A stretch of DNA of 64,000 bases from Streptomyces violaceoruber (GCA_000720805.1 JODI01000040.1:15309-79308); one strand, 5' to 3'; shown: positions 1 through 9,282, numbered from the stretch's first letter. Numbers and translations: made by a program. The notes: a model not told the origin generated them from the letters alone.

Positions 1-1861
1 CCGTCCCGGTCCGGCAGACCCGGCCGAGGTCGTTGCGGAGCAGGTCCACGATCATCAGGTTCTCGGCGCGGGTCTTGGCGTCCGCCGCCAGTGCGTCCCT
101 GAGCCGGGCGTCCTCCTCGGGCCCGTCCCCGCGCGGCGCGGTGCCCTTGATGGGTCTGGCCTCGGCGACCCCGTCCGGGCTGATCCGCAGGAAACGCTCG
201 GGGGAGGAGCCGGCCACCTCGAGGTCCTTGAACCTCAGGAAGGCCCCGTACGGTGCCGGGTTGACGCGGCGCAGGACCCGGTAGAAGTCGTAGGCGTCGG
301 ACGGGGCGGGTAAACGGGCGGCGTCGGTCAGACAGACCTCGTAGCTGGTGCCGGCGTGAAGTTCCCGTTGACAGGCCTCGATGTCCGCGAGGTACGTCGC
401 CCGGTCGCGCACCAGCCAGGGCTCGGCGGCCAGGAGGTCCGCCTCAGGGGCCGGCACGGACCGCGACGGCACCTCGGCGGCCGGGCTCGTGCCGACGCCC
501 ACGCAGGTGAGTCGGGCGAGTGTGTCCTCCAGCCAGTCCGTGGCCTCCCGCGCGGCCTGCGGGGTGTCCTCCGCCACGCAGACCGCGTAGGTGAAGCCCT
601 CCTGGTGGTCGACCGCGATCAGCCGGTCGGCGAACAGCCAGCAGGCGTCCGGCAGTTCGGACGAGTGCCGGTTCGGTGAACCGCAGTCGGCCTTCGTCTC
701 GTAGCCGAAGTAGCCGACGTAACCGCCGGTGAAGTCGAAGGGCAGCCCGGTGGCGTCCACGCGCCGGTTCGCCAACTGCCGCTTGAGATAGTCGAACACG
801 CTCGCCGTGACCTTGCGCGGCGGTCGCCCCGCCCGCTCGATCTCGCAGCGTCCGGTCTCGACGTCGTACCGCACGAACTCCGAGAGCGGCCCGCTGTCGT
901 CCCCGAAGAACGAGAACCGCGACCGGTCCGGTTCGACCAGCGAGCTGTCCAGCCAGAACGCCCGCTCGGAAGAGGCGTACATCCGCGTGAAGGCCGCCTC
1001 CGCGTCGACCGCGCCGGCGAGACGGCGGGTGTGCAGCCGGTAGACGGGACCGCCGGAGCGCCGGGGCCGGGGAATGGTGACGGGGGAGGGCGACGGGGTT
1101 TCCGTGGCCGACGGGGTTCCCGTGACTGCGAGTGCCTCTGTGGTCGACGGGGTTCCCGTGACTGCGAGTGCCTCTGTGGCCGACGGGCTTTCCATGGCCG
1201 ATGGTGTCGCGGTGGCCGTCGGGCGGGGGATCGCCCCCTTGGTCGGGGGCACGGCGGTGTTCTTCGCCCGCAGCTTGCGGGCCCGGTCCGCCGTGAGGTT
1301 GCGGAAGTTCACGAGCATGCGGTGGCCGTACTCGGTCAGGACGGACTCCGGATGGAACTGCAGGCCCCACAGGGGCCGGGTGCGGTGCCGCAGCCCCATC
1401 AGCACACCGTCCTCGGCCCACGCGGTGGCCTGAAGGGTGTCGGGGAGCGGCTCACGCACGGCCAGCGAGTGGTAGCGGACACCGGTGAAGTGCTGCGGCA
1501 CCCCCTGGAACAGGTCCCGCCCGTCATGCCGTATGGAGGTCAGATGCCCGTGCCGGGGCTCCGGGGCCGGTGCCACCCGGCCGCCCTCCGCGAGGGCGAT
1601 GCCCTGGTGGCCCAGGCAGACGCCGAGGACGGGCACCGGGGACTCGGCCAGCAGGCGGGCGCTGATGCCGAAGTCGCGGGTCTGCGCCGGGTGCCCCGGG
1701 CCCGGCGACACCACCACGTTGTCGAATTCCGCAAGATCCGGAATCGAGGCCGCGGGGGCGTCATTGACGATCACCACCGGCTCCTCGCCGTTGACCTCGG
1801 CGATCAGCTGGAACAGGTTGTACGTGTACGAGTCGTAATTGTCGATGAGCAGGGTCTTCAC
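1..1861 (-). CDS. pabAB: Aminodeoxychorismate synthase, fused PabA-PabB (3' end off the window)
   Basis: Converts chorismate plus glutamine to 4-amino-4-deoxychorismate, the precursor of p-aminobenzoate. The N-terminal half is a class I glutamine amidotransferase: it begins MKTLLIDNYDSYTYN, has the nucleophile motif GVCLGHQG near residue 82 and a later LQFHPES carrying the catalytic His/Glu. A low-complexity linker rich in T, P, A and S joins it to a chorismate-binding half. That half contains PIKGT; the lysine there is typical of aminodeoxychorismate synthase, whereas anthranilate synthases usually have alanine. The start is GTG at 1861 behind a strong GGGAGG. The coding frame runs off the left edge, so the C-terminus is not seen. 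It lies 30 bp after the ABM-domain gene and is probably co-transcribed with it. Fused forms occur in Streptomyces both in folate supply and in antibiotic clusters; which applies cannot be told here. Confidence 0.92.
   Translation of the reverse strand, partial: MKTLLIDNYDSYTYNLFQLIAEVNGEEPVVIVNDAPAASIPDLAEFDNVVVSPGPGHPAQTRDFGISARLLAESPVPVLGVCLGHQGIALAEGGRVAPAPEPRHGHLTSIRHDGRDLFQGVPQHFTGVRYHSLAVREPLPDTLQATAWAEDGVLMGLRHRTRPLWGLQFHPESVLTEYGHRMLVNFRNLTADRARKLRAKNTAVPPTKGAIPRPTATATPSAMESPSATEALAVTGTPSTTEALAVTGTPSATETPSPSPVTIPRPRRSGGPVYRLHTRRLAGAVDAEAAFTRMYASSERAFWLDSSLVEPDRSRFSFFGDDSGPLSEFVRYDVETGRCEIERAGRPPRKVTASVFDYLKRQLANRRVDATGLPFDFTGGYVGYFGYETKADCGSPNRHSSELPDACWLFADRLIAVDHQEGFTYAVCVAEDTPQAAREATDWLEDTLARLTCVGVGTSPAAEVPSRSVPAPEADLLAAEPWLVRDRATYLADIEACQRELHAGTSYEVCLTDAARLPAPSDAYDFYRVLRRVNPAPYGAFLRFKDLEVAGSSPERFLRISPDGVAEARPIKGTAPRGDGPEEDARLRDALAADAKTRAENLMIVDLLRNDLGRVCRTGT
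1105..1200 (-). repeat. 36-bp tandem repeat in the pabAB linker
   Basis: Two nearly perfect 36-bp units (1105-1140 and 1141-1176, differing at one base in the first part) are followed by a degraded partial unit. In the coding frame each encodes a 12-residue piece of the type EALAVTGTPSAT, lengthening the linker between the amidotransferase and chorismate-binding domains. The length is a multiple of three, so the copy number can change without breaking the frame. Confidence 0.85.
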
Positions 1862-1891
1862 CCGCCCACCTCCCTTGCGTCGTTCTCTGGC

Positions 1892-2470
1892 CTACGCGGT
1901 CCGTTTGTGCCGTCCGCGAAGCGCCTGGAGCGGTGGATACAGCCATTTCTTGAAGAAACGCTGAAGGCGCGGCATCAGAATCCAGGTGACAAGAGCCGTC
2001 ACGCACAGACACAACAGCAGCGTACGAATGAACGGATTGAGGTCACCGAGATAGGGCAACGCGATCACATTGAAAGCCAGCACCGGCGGGAACACGGCGC
2101 TCATATTCACGAACCACAGTTTCCATTTCGACGGCGGGGCCGGCGGCGCGGCGGGCCGGTCGGTCTGGGCGTCGAACCACGCTTTCGCGCCCCGGACGCT
2201 CCGGCGGCCCGTCTGCCGGGCGACCTGCTCCGCGCGGATGTCCCACTGTTTGCGAGCGGTGGAGTTCTCCCAGGCCAGAGCGGTTCCTTCGCTGGCGAAG
2301 CGATAGACGACATGCCACTCCGCCTCTCCGTCGACAAGAACGCCACCCCCAAGGAAGCCCGGCTGCTGCGCGCTGGCGGCCAGCATGGCCCACCCCCAGG
2401 AGTGGAAGTCACCCTCGTGGCCCGGCACCACGTGATAAGCCACGGTGACGGTGACGGGATTACTGGTCAC
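1892..2470 (-). CDS. ABM-domain membrane protein
   Basis: About 192 residues. The first part looks like an antibiotic-biosynthesis-monooxygenase type ferredoxin-like fold: VTVTVAYHVVPGHEGDF at the start, then an FLGGGVL strand and a W-H-V-Y-R-F-A-S segment. The C-terminal third has two hydrophobic helices (WFVNMSAVFPPVLAFNVIAL and a second rich in L, V and A) and a basic tail. Such membrane ABM proteins are known, but their role is not settled; some ABM domains act as small quinone-forming monooxygenases, and others are structural. I chose GTG 2470 because the fold begins there, although the ribosome site is weak and the frame stays open upstream. It lies directly before pabAB on the same strand and diverges from the DUF3050 gene. 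Confidence 0.7.
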   Translation of the reverse strand: MTSNPVTVTVAYHVVPGHEGDFHSWGWAMLAASAQQPGFLGGGVLVDGEAEWHVVYRFASEGTALAWENSTARKQWDIRAEQVARQTGRRSVRGAKAWFDAQTDRPAAPPAPPSKWKLWFVNMSAVFPPVLAFNVIALPYLGDLNPFIRTLLLCLCVTALVTWILMPRLQRFFKKWLYPPLQALRGRHKRTA

Positions 2471-2678
2471 GCTGTCGAGTACGCACCGGAGACAGAGGCC
2501 GTTCAAGTATTCAACGAAGTTTTTTTGGTTGTCCGGAACGTGACTTTTTATGGCTCTTTCGGACCCCTTGGGCTCTTGTGTCGAGGGGTACTGCCGGTAA
2601 CTTTCATCGAATACCCGGAAGCGCTTGCCGGGAAGTCGCCAAAGCTGCACGATCGCTCTTCCCGACCTAAGGAGTTCC

Positions 2679-3467
2679 ATGTCCAGGTACGACTGGAACA
2701 TGCGCCACGAGGGAATCGACCGGACCCGGGCCGAGATCGAACCCGCGCGAAAAGAAGTCACCGCTCATCCCCTTTACCAGCGGATAAGCAGCCGGGCGCG
2801 CATGGCGACGTTCATGAGCCACCACGTGTTCGCCGTGTGGGACTTCATGTCCCTGCTCAAGTCCCTGCAACGCGAACTGACCTGCGTCGACGTGCCGTGG
2901 GTTCCGCGCGGCTCGGACGTGAGCCGGCGGCTGATCAACGACATCGTGCTGGTGGAGGAGAGCGACGAGCTGAACGGCGGCTTCACCAGCCATTTCGAGC
3001 TGTACCGCGCCGCCATGGCCGAGGCGTCGGCCGACACCGCCCCGATCGACACGTTCCTCGCGCTGATCGCCGAGGGGCACGACATATCCGCGGCGCTCCG
3101 GGTGGCCCAAGTTCCCGCCCCCGCCGCCGAGTTCGTCCGCGCCACCTTCACGATCATCGCCGACCGGCCCCTGCACTGCCGTGCCGCCGCCTTCGCCTTC
3201 TCCCGCGAGGACCTCATCCCGGACATGTTCGACCAGGTCATCAAGAAGGAGGGCACCGACCGTTTCCCCCTCTTCTGCGACTACCTCGCCCGCCACATCG
3301 AGGTCGACGGCGAGGAGCACACCCCCATGGCCATGCAGATGGTCGCCGATCTCTGCGGCACGGACGACATCCGCTGGCGGGAGGCCGTCGAGACGGCGAA
3401 CCTCGCGCTGGAGGCGAGGCTGCGGCTGTGGGACGGGATCACGGAGGCCATGGAGGGTGAGGGGTGA
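2679..3467 (+). CDS. DUF3050 protein, heme-oxygenase-like fold
   Basis: 262 residues starting at ATG 2679 behind AAGGAG. The sequence matches what I recall of DUF3050: an N-terminal HHVFAVWDF helix, then VEESDE, TSHFELY, a central RPLHCRA segment and a C-terminal helix with H-I-E-V-D-G-E-E-H. The last element contains a DxxxH spacing, and together with the earlier Glu and His residues it resembles the metal ligands of heme-oxygenase-like diiron enzymes. The family has no agreed function. It diverges from the ABM/pabAB operon across about 200 bp that are richer in A+T than the surroundings and probably hold both promoters. A link to p-aminobenzoate chemistry is inference only. Confidence 0.8.
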   Translation: MSRYDWNMRHEGIDRTRAEIEPARKEVTAHPLYQRISSRARMATFMSHHVFAVWDFMSLLKSLQRELTCVDVPWVPRGSDVSRRLINDIVLVEESDELNGGFTSHFELYRAAMAEASADTAPIDTFLALIAEGHDISAALRVAQVPAPAAEFVRATFTIIADRPLHCRAAAFAFSREDLIPDMFDQVIKKEGTDRFPLFCDYLARHIEVDGEEHTPMAMQMVADLCGTDDIRWREAVETANLALEARLRLWDGITEAMEGEG

Positions 3468-3497
3468 CGGATGAGGGGAGGGCGGGCGTAAGCCTCC

Positions 3498-4337
3498 TCA
3501 CCCCGCGTCGGCAGCCACCGCTGCCGGCGCCTCTCCGAACCTGGCCAGCGCCAACGCCCCCACGACGGCGACCAGGAATCCCAGTACCGCCAACCACCCC
3601 AGGCCCTCCCGGGTGCGGTCACCGAGCCAGATCACGCCCACCGCCGCCGGACCGACCGTCTCGCCGATCACCAGGCCGGCGGTGGCGGCCGTGACCGAGC
3701 CCGCGCGCAGCCCCGAGGTCAGGGACAGGAACGCCGCCGCGCCGCCCAGCAGCAGGGCGTACGCCGACGGATCCCGTAGCAGGTCGAGAAGCGCGACCGA
3801 GTCGATCAGTCGCACCGCCACCTCGACCACCCCGAACCCGACCCCGGCCGCCAGTCCGAGCGCTCCGGCCCGCCCCCGCTGCGGGAGCCTTCCCCCGGCG
3901 AGTCCGAACAGCAGCACCACGAGCGCGACGCCGAGCAATGCGTACGGCAGCGCCGTCGGGCCGCCGAGGTCCCCCTCCGTGCCGGCCGCGACGCCGAGCA
4001 GTGCGAGCCCCGCGCACACCACGCCCACGGCACCCCACTCCCGCCCGCTCAGCCGCACCCGCAGCAGCCGCGCCGCGACCACGGCCGTCACCGCGAGGCT
4101 GGACGCGAGGGCCGCCCCGACGGCGTAGATCGGGACCGACCGCAACGCGGCGACCTGGAACAGAAAACCGAGCCCGTCCAACGCCAGCCCCGCCATGTAC
4201 CGCCACTGCCGGACCGCCCGCAGCAGCAGCGCCGCCTCCCCGCCCCCGCCTCCCGCGGTGTCCGCCGCCCGCGCCGCCATCGCCTGCAACACCGTCGCCG
4301 CACCGAAACAGACCGCGGCGCCGAGGGCGCACACCAT
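3498..4337 (-). CDS. DMT/EamA-family transporter
   Basis: About 279 residues, nearly all hydrophobic, with roughly nine to ten predicted membrane helices and the internal two-fold pattern expected of drug/metabolite transporters. It begins MVCALGAAVCFGAATVLQ and ends in a short alanine-rich tail. The substrate is unknown. I placed the start at ATG 4337, because the first helix begins there and a GGA lies just upstream; GTG 4352 is equally possible, and the frame is open further upstream. It is convergent with the DUF3050 gene (30 bp apart) and divergent from the lipoprotein gene. Confidence 0.78.
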   Translation of the reverse strand: MVCALGAAVCFGAATVLQAMAARAADTAGGGGGEAALLLRAVRQWRYMAGLALDGLGFLFQVAALRSVPIYAVGAALASSLAVTAVVAARLLRVRLSGREWGAVGVVCAGLALLGVAAGTEGDLGGPTALPYALLGVALVVLLFGLAGGRLPQRGRAGALGLAAGVGFGVVEVAVRLIDSVALLDLLRDPSAYALLLGGAAAFLSLTSGLRAGSVTAATAGLVIGETVGPAAVGVIWLGDRTREGLGWLAVLGFLVAVVGALALARFGEAPAAVAADAG

Positions 4338-4504
4338 TCCAAAGAGCACGAAGTGACTGTAGGCGAGCCATGTGTGGGGAGCCACGGGGGAGGCCGGTGA
4401 GCGGCGGCCCGCCCGAGCGCTCCCACTCACCGTTTCCCTAAACTGTCCGCGGGAAGTCGAACACGGGTCGCACACCGGACCCGGCTCAAGGGGGAGACAC
4501 GGAC

Positions 4505-4879
4505 ATGGCGGACGCACGTCGGCAACTTCGCTCGGGAACGGTCGCGCTCGGCGGCGTGGGACTGCTCGCCGCGGCCCTGACAGCCTGTTCCTCGGACCCC
4601 GACAAGCGCTGCGTCGACCGCGACAGCTACACCCTCGGCAAGGGGTACCAGGTCGTCGCCGACAAGAACTGCAAGTCCTCCACCAGCATCAACGCCGCCT
4701 ACTACTACGGCGGCAAGAAGAAGAACGGCTGGGTCAGGGACGGCTCCTTCACCAAGTCCGGCAAGAAGTCCGGCTCGGGCAGCTCCAGCAGCGGTGGCGG
4801 AGGCGGTGGCGTCGACCGAGGCGGCTTGGGCAGCGGCGGCGACGGTGACGGCGGGGGCGGGAAGAGCTCCGGCGGCTGA
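4505..4879 (+). CDS. Small glycine/serine-rich lipoprotein
   Basis: 124 residues. A basic N-terminus, a hydrophobic stretch and the lipobox LTAC at about residues 25-28 mark it as an exported lipoprotein. After a short globular part with two cysteines (CVDRDSYTLGKGYQ and a later NCKSS) and a YYYGGKKK patch, the last 45 residues are almost only Gly, Ser and Asp. The start ATG 4505 has GGGGGAG upstream. The next gene is an ATP-grasp enzyme of the glutathionylspermidine-synthase type. The pairing recalls ygiB-ygiC of enterobacteria, where a small lipoprotein-like protein neighbours the same enzyme type; that comparison is by context, not by clear homology. Confidence 0.75.
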   Translation: MADARRQLRSGTVALGGVGLLAAALTACSSDPDKRCVDRDSYTLGKGYQVVADKNCKSSTSINAAYYYGGKKKNGWVRDGSFTKSGKKSGSGSSSSGGGGGGVDRGGLGSGGDGDGGGGKSSGG

Positions 4880-4916
4880 CAGTGACCGGCCGGCCCCGGC
4901 GCAAGGTTCCGCCCAT

Positions 4917-5075
4917 CCGCTCACCGCGTCCGTCCCGCGTCACCGCGTCCGGCCCGCGTCACCGCGTCCGGCCGTAGTCGTCGCCGTGCGGCCGGTGTAG
5001 CCGCTGGCCATCCGGCCGTAGTCGTCGCCGTGCGGCCTGTGTCACCGCCGTCCGGCCGTAGTAGTCGTCGCAGTC
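4917..5075. repeat. Degenerate short-unit repeats between lipoprotein and synthetase genes
   Basis: The 280-bp gap holds repeated pieces of the form CGTCACCGCGTCCGGCC and GGCCGTAGTCGTCGCCGTGCGGCC. The first is repeated three times near 4921-4975 and the second appears twice near 4970-5035, with further decayed copies. No gene or clear hairpin terminator was seen in it. Confidence 0.6.
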
Positions 5076-5160
5076 CTACCCGCGTCACCGCCGCCCGGCC
5101 GCAGCTGTCGTCGTCCGGCCCGCCCCGCACACCCGTCGAGCGCACCTCAGGGAACCCCGC

Positions 5161-6354
5161 GTGGAACGCCACACCATCGAGCCCCGCCCCGGCTGGCAGC
5201 AGACCGTCGAGGCGCAGGGGCTCGTCTATCCGCTCACCCGCTACCCCGACAACTCGCTGCGCCCCTACTGGGACGAGAGCGCGTACTACGCCTTCACACT
5301 CCCCGAGGTCGAGGCCCTGGAGCAGGTCGTCGAGGAACTGCACGGCATGTGCCTCGCGGCGGCTGACCACATCGTCACCGCCGGCCGCTTCGCCGACCTC
5401 GGCATCACCGACCCGCGGGTGGCCGAGGCGGTCGCCGAGGCCTGGCACCGCCGCGCCGAACTCCCGTCCGTCTACGGCCGTTTCGACCTCCGCTACGACG
5501 GCACGGGCCCGGCGAAGCTGCTGGAGTACAACGCCGACACCCCCACCTCCCTCGTCGAGGCCGCCTCGCCCCAGTGGTTCTGGATGGAGGAACGCTTCCC
5601 CGGTGCCGACCAGTGGAACTCCCTCCACGAACGCCTCGTGGCCGCCTGGCAGAAGCAGGCGGCCCTCCTCCCGCCCGGCAACCCCCTCTACTTCGCGCAC
5701 TCCTCCGCCGACGAACTCGGCGAGGACCTCATGACGGTCGCCTACCTCAAGGAGACCGCCGAGCAGGCGGGCCTGGACACCGACTGGATCTCGATGGAGG
5801 AGATCGGCTGGGACCCGCTGTCCGGCCGCTTCGTCGACAACCAACTCCGCTTCATCCGCAGCTGCTTCAAGCTCTATCCCTGGGAGTGGCTCACCACCGA
5901 CCGCTTCGCCGGCCACGTCCTGGACACCCTCGACAACGGCGGCGGCACCGGCAGCACCCTGTGGATCGAACCGGCATGGAAGATGCTCCTCAGCAACAAG
6001 GCACTGCTCGCCATCCTCTGGGAGCTGTATCCGGGCCACCCGAACCTCCTCGCCGCCCACCTCGACGGTCCGCGGGAGCTGGCACGGACGACCGGTTACG
6101 TCGCCAAGCCCCTCCTGGGCCGCGAGGGCGCGGGGGTGACGATCCACCAGCCGAACACCTCGGGCCCCGCACCCGCCCTCCGCGAAGAGCCCTGCTGCTA
6201 CCAGGAGTTGGCCCCCCTGCCCGACTTCGACGGCAACCGGGTGGTCCTTGGCGCCTGGGTCGTCGAGAACGAGTCCGCGGGCCTCGGCATCCGCGAGTCC
6301 ACGGGCCTGGTCACGGACGAGTACGCCCGCTTCCTGCCCCATCTGATCCGCTGA
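5161..6354 (+). CDS. Glutathionylspermidine synthase-family ATP-grasp protein
   Basis: 397 residues, the usual size for the YgiC/YjfC group. These proteins share the C-terminal ATP-grasp ligase domain of glutathionylspermidine synthase and are thought to form an amide bond at the cost of ATP. Visible family features are YPLTRYPDNSLRPYWDESAYY near the N-terminus, FDLRYDGTGPAKLLEYNADTP (substrate and ATP-binding region), KPLLGREGAG near residue 318 and a C-terminal LGAWVVENESAGLGIRES. The natural substrate is not known; Streptomyces lacks glutathione, so the literal product name should not be assumed. GTG 5161 was chosen because CAGGGAA precedes it and it matches the start of the conserved part. 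It probably acts with the lipoprotein encoded upstream. Confidence 0.82.
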   Translation: MERHTIEPRPGWQQTVEAQGLVYPLTRYPDNSLRPYWDESAYYAFTLPEVEALEQVVEELHGMCLAAADHIVTAGRFADLGITDPRVAEAVAEAWHRRAELPSVYGRFDLRYDGTGPAKLLEYNADTPTSLVEAASPQWFWMEERFPGADQWNSLHERLVAAWQKQAALLPPGNPLYFAHSSADELGEDLMTVAYLKETAEQAGLDTDWISMEEIGWDPLSGRFVDNQLRFIRSCFKLYPWEWLTTDRFAGHVLDTLDNGGGTGSTLWIEPAWKMLLSNKALLAILWELYPGHPNLLAAHLDGPRELARTTGYVAKPLLGREGAGVTIHQPNTSGPAPALREEPCCYQELAPLPDFDGNRVVLGAWVVENESAGLGIRESTGLVTDEYARFLPHLIR

Positions 6355-6375
6355 GGCCCCGCCTCGGAGCGTTCC

Positions 6376-7584
6376 TCAAGCAGGTTCCAGTACGGCCCGC
6401 AGCTGTGCCAGCCCCCAGTCCAGGTCCTCCTTGGAGACGACCAGAGGCGGCGCGATCCGTAGCGTCGCCCCCTGGGTGTCCTTCACCAGCACCCCCCGCT
6501 CCATCAGCCTCTCCGACACCTCCCTCCCCGTCCCGTACGCCGGGGCGATGTCGATGCCCGCCCACAGTCCGCGCCCCCGCACCGCGGTCAGCCGGCCCGT
6601 CCCCGCCAGGATCCTCAGCTCCCGCAGCAGATGCTCGCCGAGTTCCGCCGCCCGATCCTGGTACTCGCCGGACCGCAGCATCGCGATCACCTCCAGCGCC
6701 ACCGCACAGGCCAGCGGATTCCCGCCGAAGGTGGACCCGTGCTGCCCGGGCCGGAACACCCCGAGCACCTCGGCGCCCGCGACCACCGCCGACACCGGCA
6801 CGATCCCGCCGCCCAGGGCCTTCCCCAGCACATACACGTCCGGTACCACCCCCTCGTGCTCGCAGGCGAACGTCCGGCCCGTCCGTCCCAGACCCGACTG
6901 GATCTCGTCCGCCACGAACAGCACGTTCCGCTCCCGTGTGAGCTCCCGGACCCCCGCCAGATAACCGGCCGGCGGCACCAGCACCCCCGCCTCCCCCTGG
7001 ATCGGTTCGAGCAGCACGGCGACCGTGTTCTCGGTCACCGCCGCCCGCAGCGCCGTCAGATCCCCGAACGGCACGATCTCGAAGCCCGGCGTGTACGGCC
7101 CGTAGTCAGCCCGCGCCTGCGGATCCGTGGAGAAACTGATGACGGTCGTCGTCCGCCCGTGGAAGTTGCCCCCGGCGACCACGATCTTCGCCATCTCCGG
7201 CGGCACGCCCTTGACCCGGTATCCCCACTTCCGGGCCGTCTTCACGGCCGTCTCCACCGCCTCCGCACCGGTGTTCATCGGCAGCACCATCTCCATGCCG
7301 CACAGCTCGGCCAGCTCGGAGCAGAACGCCGCGAACCGGTCGTGATGGAACGCCCGCGACGTCAGCGTCACCCGCTCCAACTGTGCCTTCGCCGCCTCGA
7401 TCAGCCGCCGGTTGCCATGGCCGAAATTCAGCGCCGAGTATCCGGCCAGCAGGTCCAGATACCGTCGACCCTCCACATCCGTCATCCACGCCCCGTCGGC
7501 CGTGGCGACCACCACCGGCAGCGGATGGTAGGTGTGCGCGCTGTGCGCCTGCGCCGAGGCGATGAGCGCTTCCGTCGTGGTCAC
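6376..7584 (-). CDS. rocD: Ornithine--oxo-acid aminotransferase
   Basis: 402 residues, a class III PLP-dependent aminotransferase converting ornithine and 2-oxoglutarate to glutamate semialdehyde. Supporting motifs are NTGAEAVETAVK (phosphate binding), GGNFHGRTTT, VADEIQSGLGRTGR (PLP-ring Asp), LGKALGGG with the Schiff-base lysine near residue 254 and GQHGSTFGGNPLA. All are in the order seen in RocD. Two starts are possible: GTG 7584 behind GGGAGG, and TTG 7602 behind AAGGAGGG; I prefer the GTG. It ends 21 bp after the convergent ATP-grasp gene and diverges from the ZTP riboswitch/glyA unit. Confidence 0.93.
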   Translation of the reverse strand: MTTTEALIASAQAHSAHTYHPLPVVVATADGAWMTDVEGRRYLDLLAGYSALNFGHGNRRLIEAAKAQLERVTLTSRAFHHDRFAAFCSELAELCGMEMVLPMNTGAEAVETAVKTARKWGYRVKGVPPEMAKIVVAGGNFHGRTTTVISFSTDPQARADYGPYTPGFEIVPFGDLTALRAAVTENTVAVLLEPIQGEAGVLVPPAGYLAGVRELTRERNVLFVADEIQSGLGRTGRTFACEHEGVVPDVYVLGKALGGGIVPVSAVVAGAEVLGVFRPGQHGSTFGGNPLACAVALEVIAMLRSGEYQDRAAELGEHLLRELRILAGTGRLTAVRGRGLWAGIDIAPAYGTGREVSERLMERGVLVKDTQGATLRIAPPLVVSKEDLDWGLAQLRAVLEPA

Positions 7585-7671
7585 GGGACCTCCCGGGGTC
7601 AAGGGCTGCCCTCCTTCCTATAGTCGCTCGCATGGTGGACGCGGGACCTTCGCCTTCCGACGCGCCCGGTA

Positions 7672-7766
7672 GGCTGGCCGGCAGGCCGTGACTGGCGCGC
7701 TGGGATGGGACGGACCATCGGGGAGCGGCCTGCGAGTGACCAAGTGCCGTGCGCCTGGGCCGAACC
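7672..7766 (+). promoter_or_regulatory. ZTP (pfl) riboswitch upstream of glyA
   Basis: The segment carries the conserved parts of the pfl/ZTP aptamer in order: GGCCGTGACTGGCG (7684-7697), a linker, CCATCGGGGAGCGGCC (7715-7730) and GCCGTGCGCCTGGGCC (7746-7761). It ends 43 bp before glyA. ZTP riboswitches sense the stalled purine intermediate ZMP/ZTP, which accumulates when 10-formyl-tetrahydrofolate is short, and they switch on one-carbon genes including glyA. The match is from memory of the consensus; no covariance model was run. Confidence 0.78.
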
Positions 7767-7808
7767 GTGAACCGTGACCGCTTCAAGCCACGCCGCCCGG
7801 AGGCCGCC

Positions 7809-9260
7809 ATGTCAGAGCAGCAGCCCCTCTCCAACGAGTCCACCGCCTTCCGCGCGGCCCTCGACGTGATCCGCGCCGTCGAGCCGCGCGTGGCCGACGC
7901 CATCGGCCAGGAGGTCGCCGACCAGCGCGAGATGCTCAAGCTGATCGCCTCCGAGAACTACGCCTCTCCGGCCACCCTCCTCGCGATGGGCAACTGGTTC
8001 AGCGACAAGTACGCCGAGGGCACCGTCGGCCGCCGCTTCTACGCCGGCTGCCGCAACGTCGACACCGTCGAGTCCCTCGCCGCCGAACACGCCCGCGAAC
8101 TCTTCGGCGCCCGGCACGCCTACGTCCAGCCGCACTCCGGCATCGACGCCAACCTCGTCGCCTTCTGGTCCGTCCTCGCGGCCCGCGTCGAGGTGCCCGC
8201 CCTGGAGAAGGCCGGCGCCCGCCAGGTCAACGACCTCTCCGACGCCGACTGGGCCGAGCTCCGCCAGGCCTTCGGCAACCAGCGCATGCTCGGCATGTCC
8301 CTGGACGCCGGCGGCCACCTCACCCACGGCTTCCGCCCGAACATCTCCGGCAAGATGTTCGACCAGCGCTCCTACGGCACCGACCCCGCCACCGGCCTCA
8401 TCGACTACGAGGCGCTGCGCGTGTCGGCCCGCGAGTTCAAGCCGCTGATCATCGTCGCCGGCTACTCCGCCTACCCCCGTCTCGTGAACTTCCGGATCAT
8501 GCGCGAGATCGCCGACGAGGTCGGAGCGACCCTGATGGTCGACATGGCCCACTTCGCGGGCCTGGTCGCCGGCAAGGTCCTGACCGGCGACTTCGACCCG
8601 GTCCCGCACGCCCAGATCGTCACCACCACCACCCACAAGTCCCTGCGCGGCCCCCGCGGCGGCATGGTCCTGTGCGACGACTCCCTCAAGGACCAGGTCG
8701 ACCGGGGCTGCCCGATGGTCCTCGGCGGCCCGCTCCCGCACGTCATGGCCGCCAAGGCCGTCGCCCTGGCCGAGGCCCGTCAGCCCTCCTTCCGGGACTA
8801 CGCCCAGCGCATCGTCGACAACTCCCGCGCCCTCGCCGAGGGCCTGATGCGCCGCGGCGCCACCCTCGTCACCGGCGGCACGGACAACCACCTCAACCTG
8901 ATCGATGTCGCCTCCTCCTACGGCCTCACCGGCCGCCAGGCCGAGGCGGCCCTGCTCGACTCGGGCATCGTCACCAACCGCAACGCCATCCCCGCCGACC
9001 CGAACGGCGCCTGGTACACCTCCGGCATCCGCATCGGCACCCCCGCCCTGACCACCCGTGGCCTGGGGACCGCCGAGATGGACGAGGTCGCCGGCCTCAT
9101 CGACCGCGTCCTCACCACCACGGAGCCCGGCACCACCAGCAAGGGCGCCCCCTCCAAGGCCCAGCACGTGCTCGACCCGAAGATCGCGGACGAGATCTCC
9201 CATCGCGCCACCGACCTCGTCGCCGGCTTCCCGCTGTACCCGGAGATCGACCTCGGCTGA
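7809..9260 (+). CDS. glyA: Serine hydroxymethyltransferase
   Basis: 483 residues, the longer form found in actinomycetes. It interconverts serine and glycine while charging tetrahydrofolate with a one-carbon unit, in the cytoplasm with PLP. Seen: [12 protein letters not shown], the GCRNVDTVE segment, [14 protein letters not shown], and [14 protein letters not shown] with the PLP lysine near residue 277. ATG 7809 has GGAGG close upstream and matches the usual N-terminus. About 60 residues between the PHSGIDANL region and the KMFDQRSYG region are extra compared with the E. coli enzyme, as is common for this group. Regulation by the ZTP-type riboswitch just upstream is likely. Confidence 0.95.
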   Translation: MSEQQPLSNESTAFRAALDVIRAVEPRVADAIGQEVADQREMLKLIASENYASPATLLAMGNWFSDKYAEGTVGRRFYAGCRNVDTVESLAAEHARELFGARHAYVQPHSGIDANLVAFWSVLAARVEVPALEKAGARQVNDLSDADWAELRQAFGNQRMLGMSLDAGGHLTHGFRPNISGKMFDQRSYGTDPATGLIDYEALRVSAREFKPLIIVAGYSAYPRLVNFRIMREIADEVGATLMVDMAHFAGLVAGKVLTGDFDPVPHAQIVTTTTHKSLRGPRGGMVLCDDSLKDQVDRGCPMVLGGPLPHVMAAKAVALAEARQPSFRDYAQRIVDNSRALAEGLMRRGATLVTGGTDNHLNLIDVASSYGLTGRQAEAALLDSGIVTNRNAIPADPNGAWYTSGIRIGTPALTTRGLGTAEMDEVAGLIDRVLTTTEPGTTSKGAPSKAQHVLDPKIADEISHRATDLVAGFPLYPEIDLG

Positions 9261-9282
9261 CCCGCCCTCGGTCAGGAACCGG

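Noticed and set aside
7812..9203. Open frame opposite glyA
   Set aside because: Antisense shadow of glyA; composition is dominated by G, V, D and A from the mirrored codon bias.
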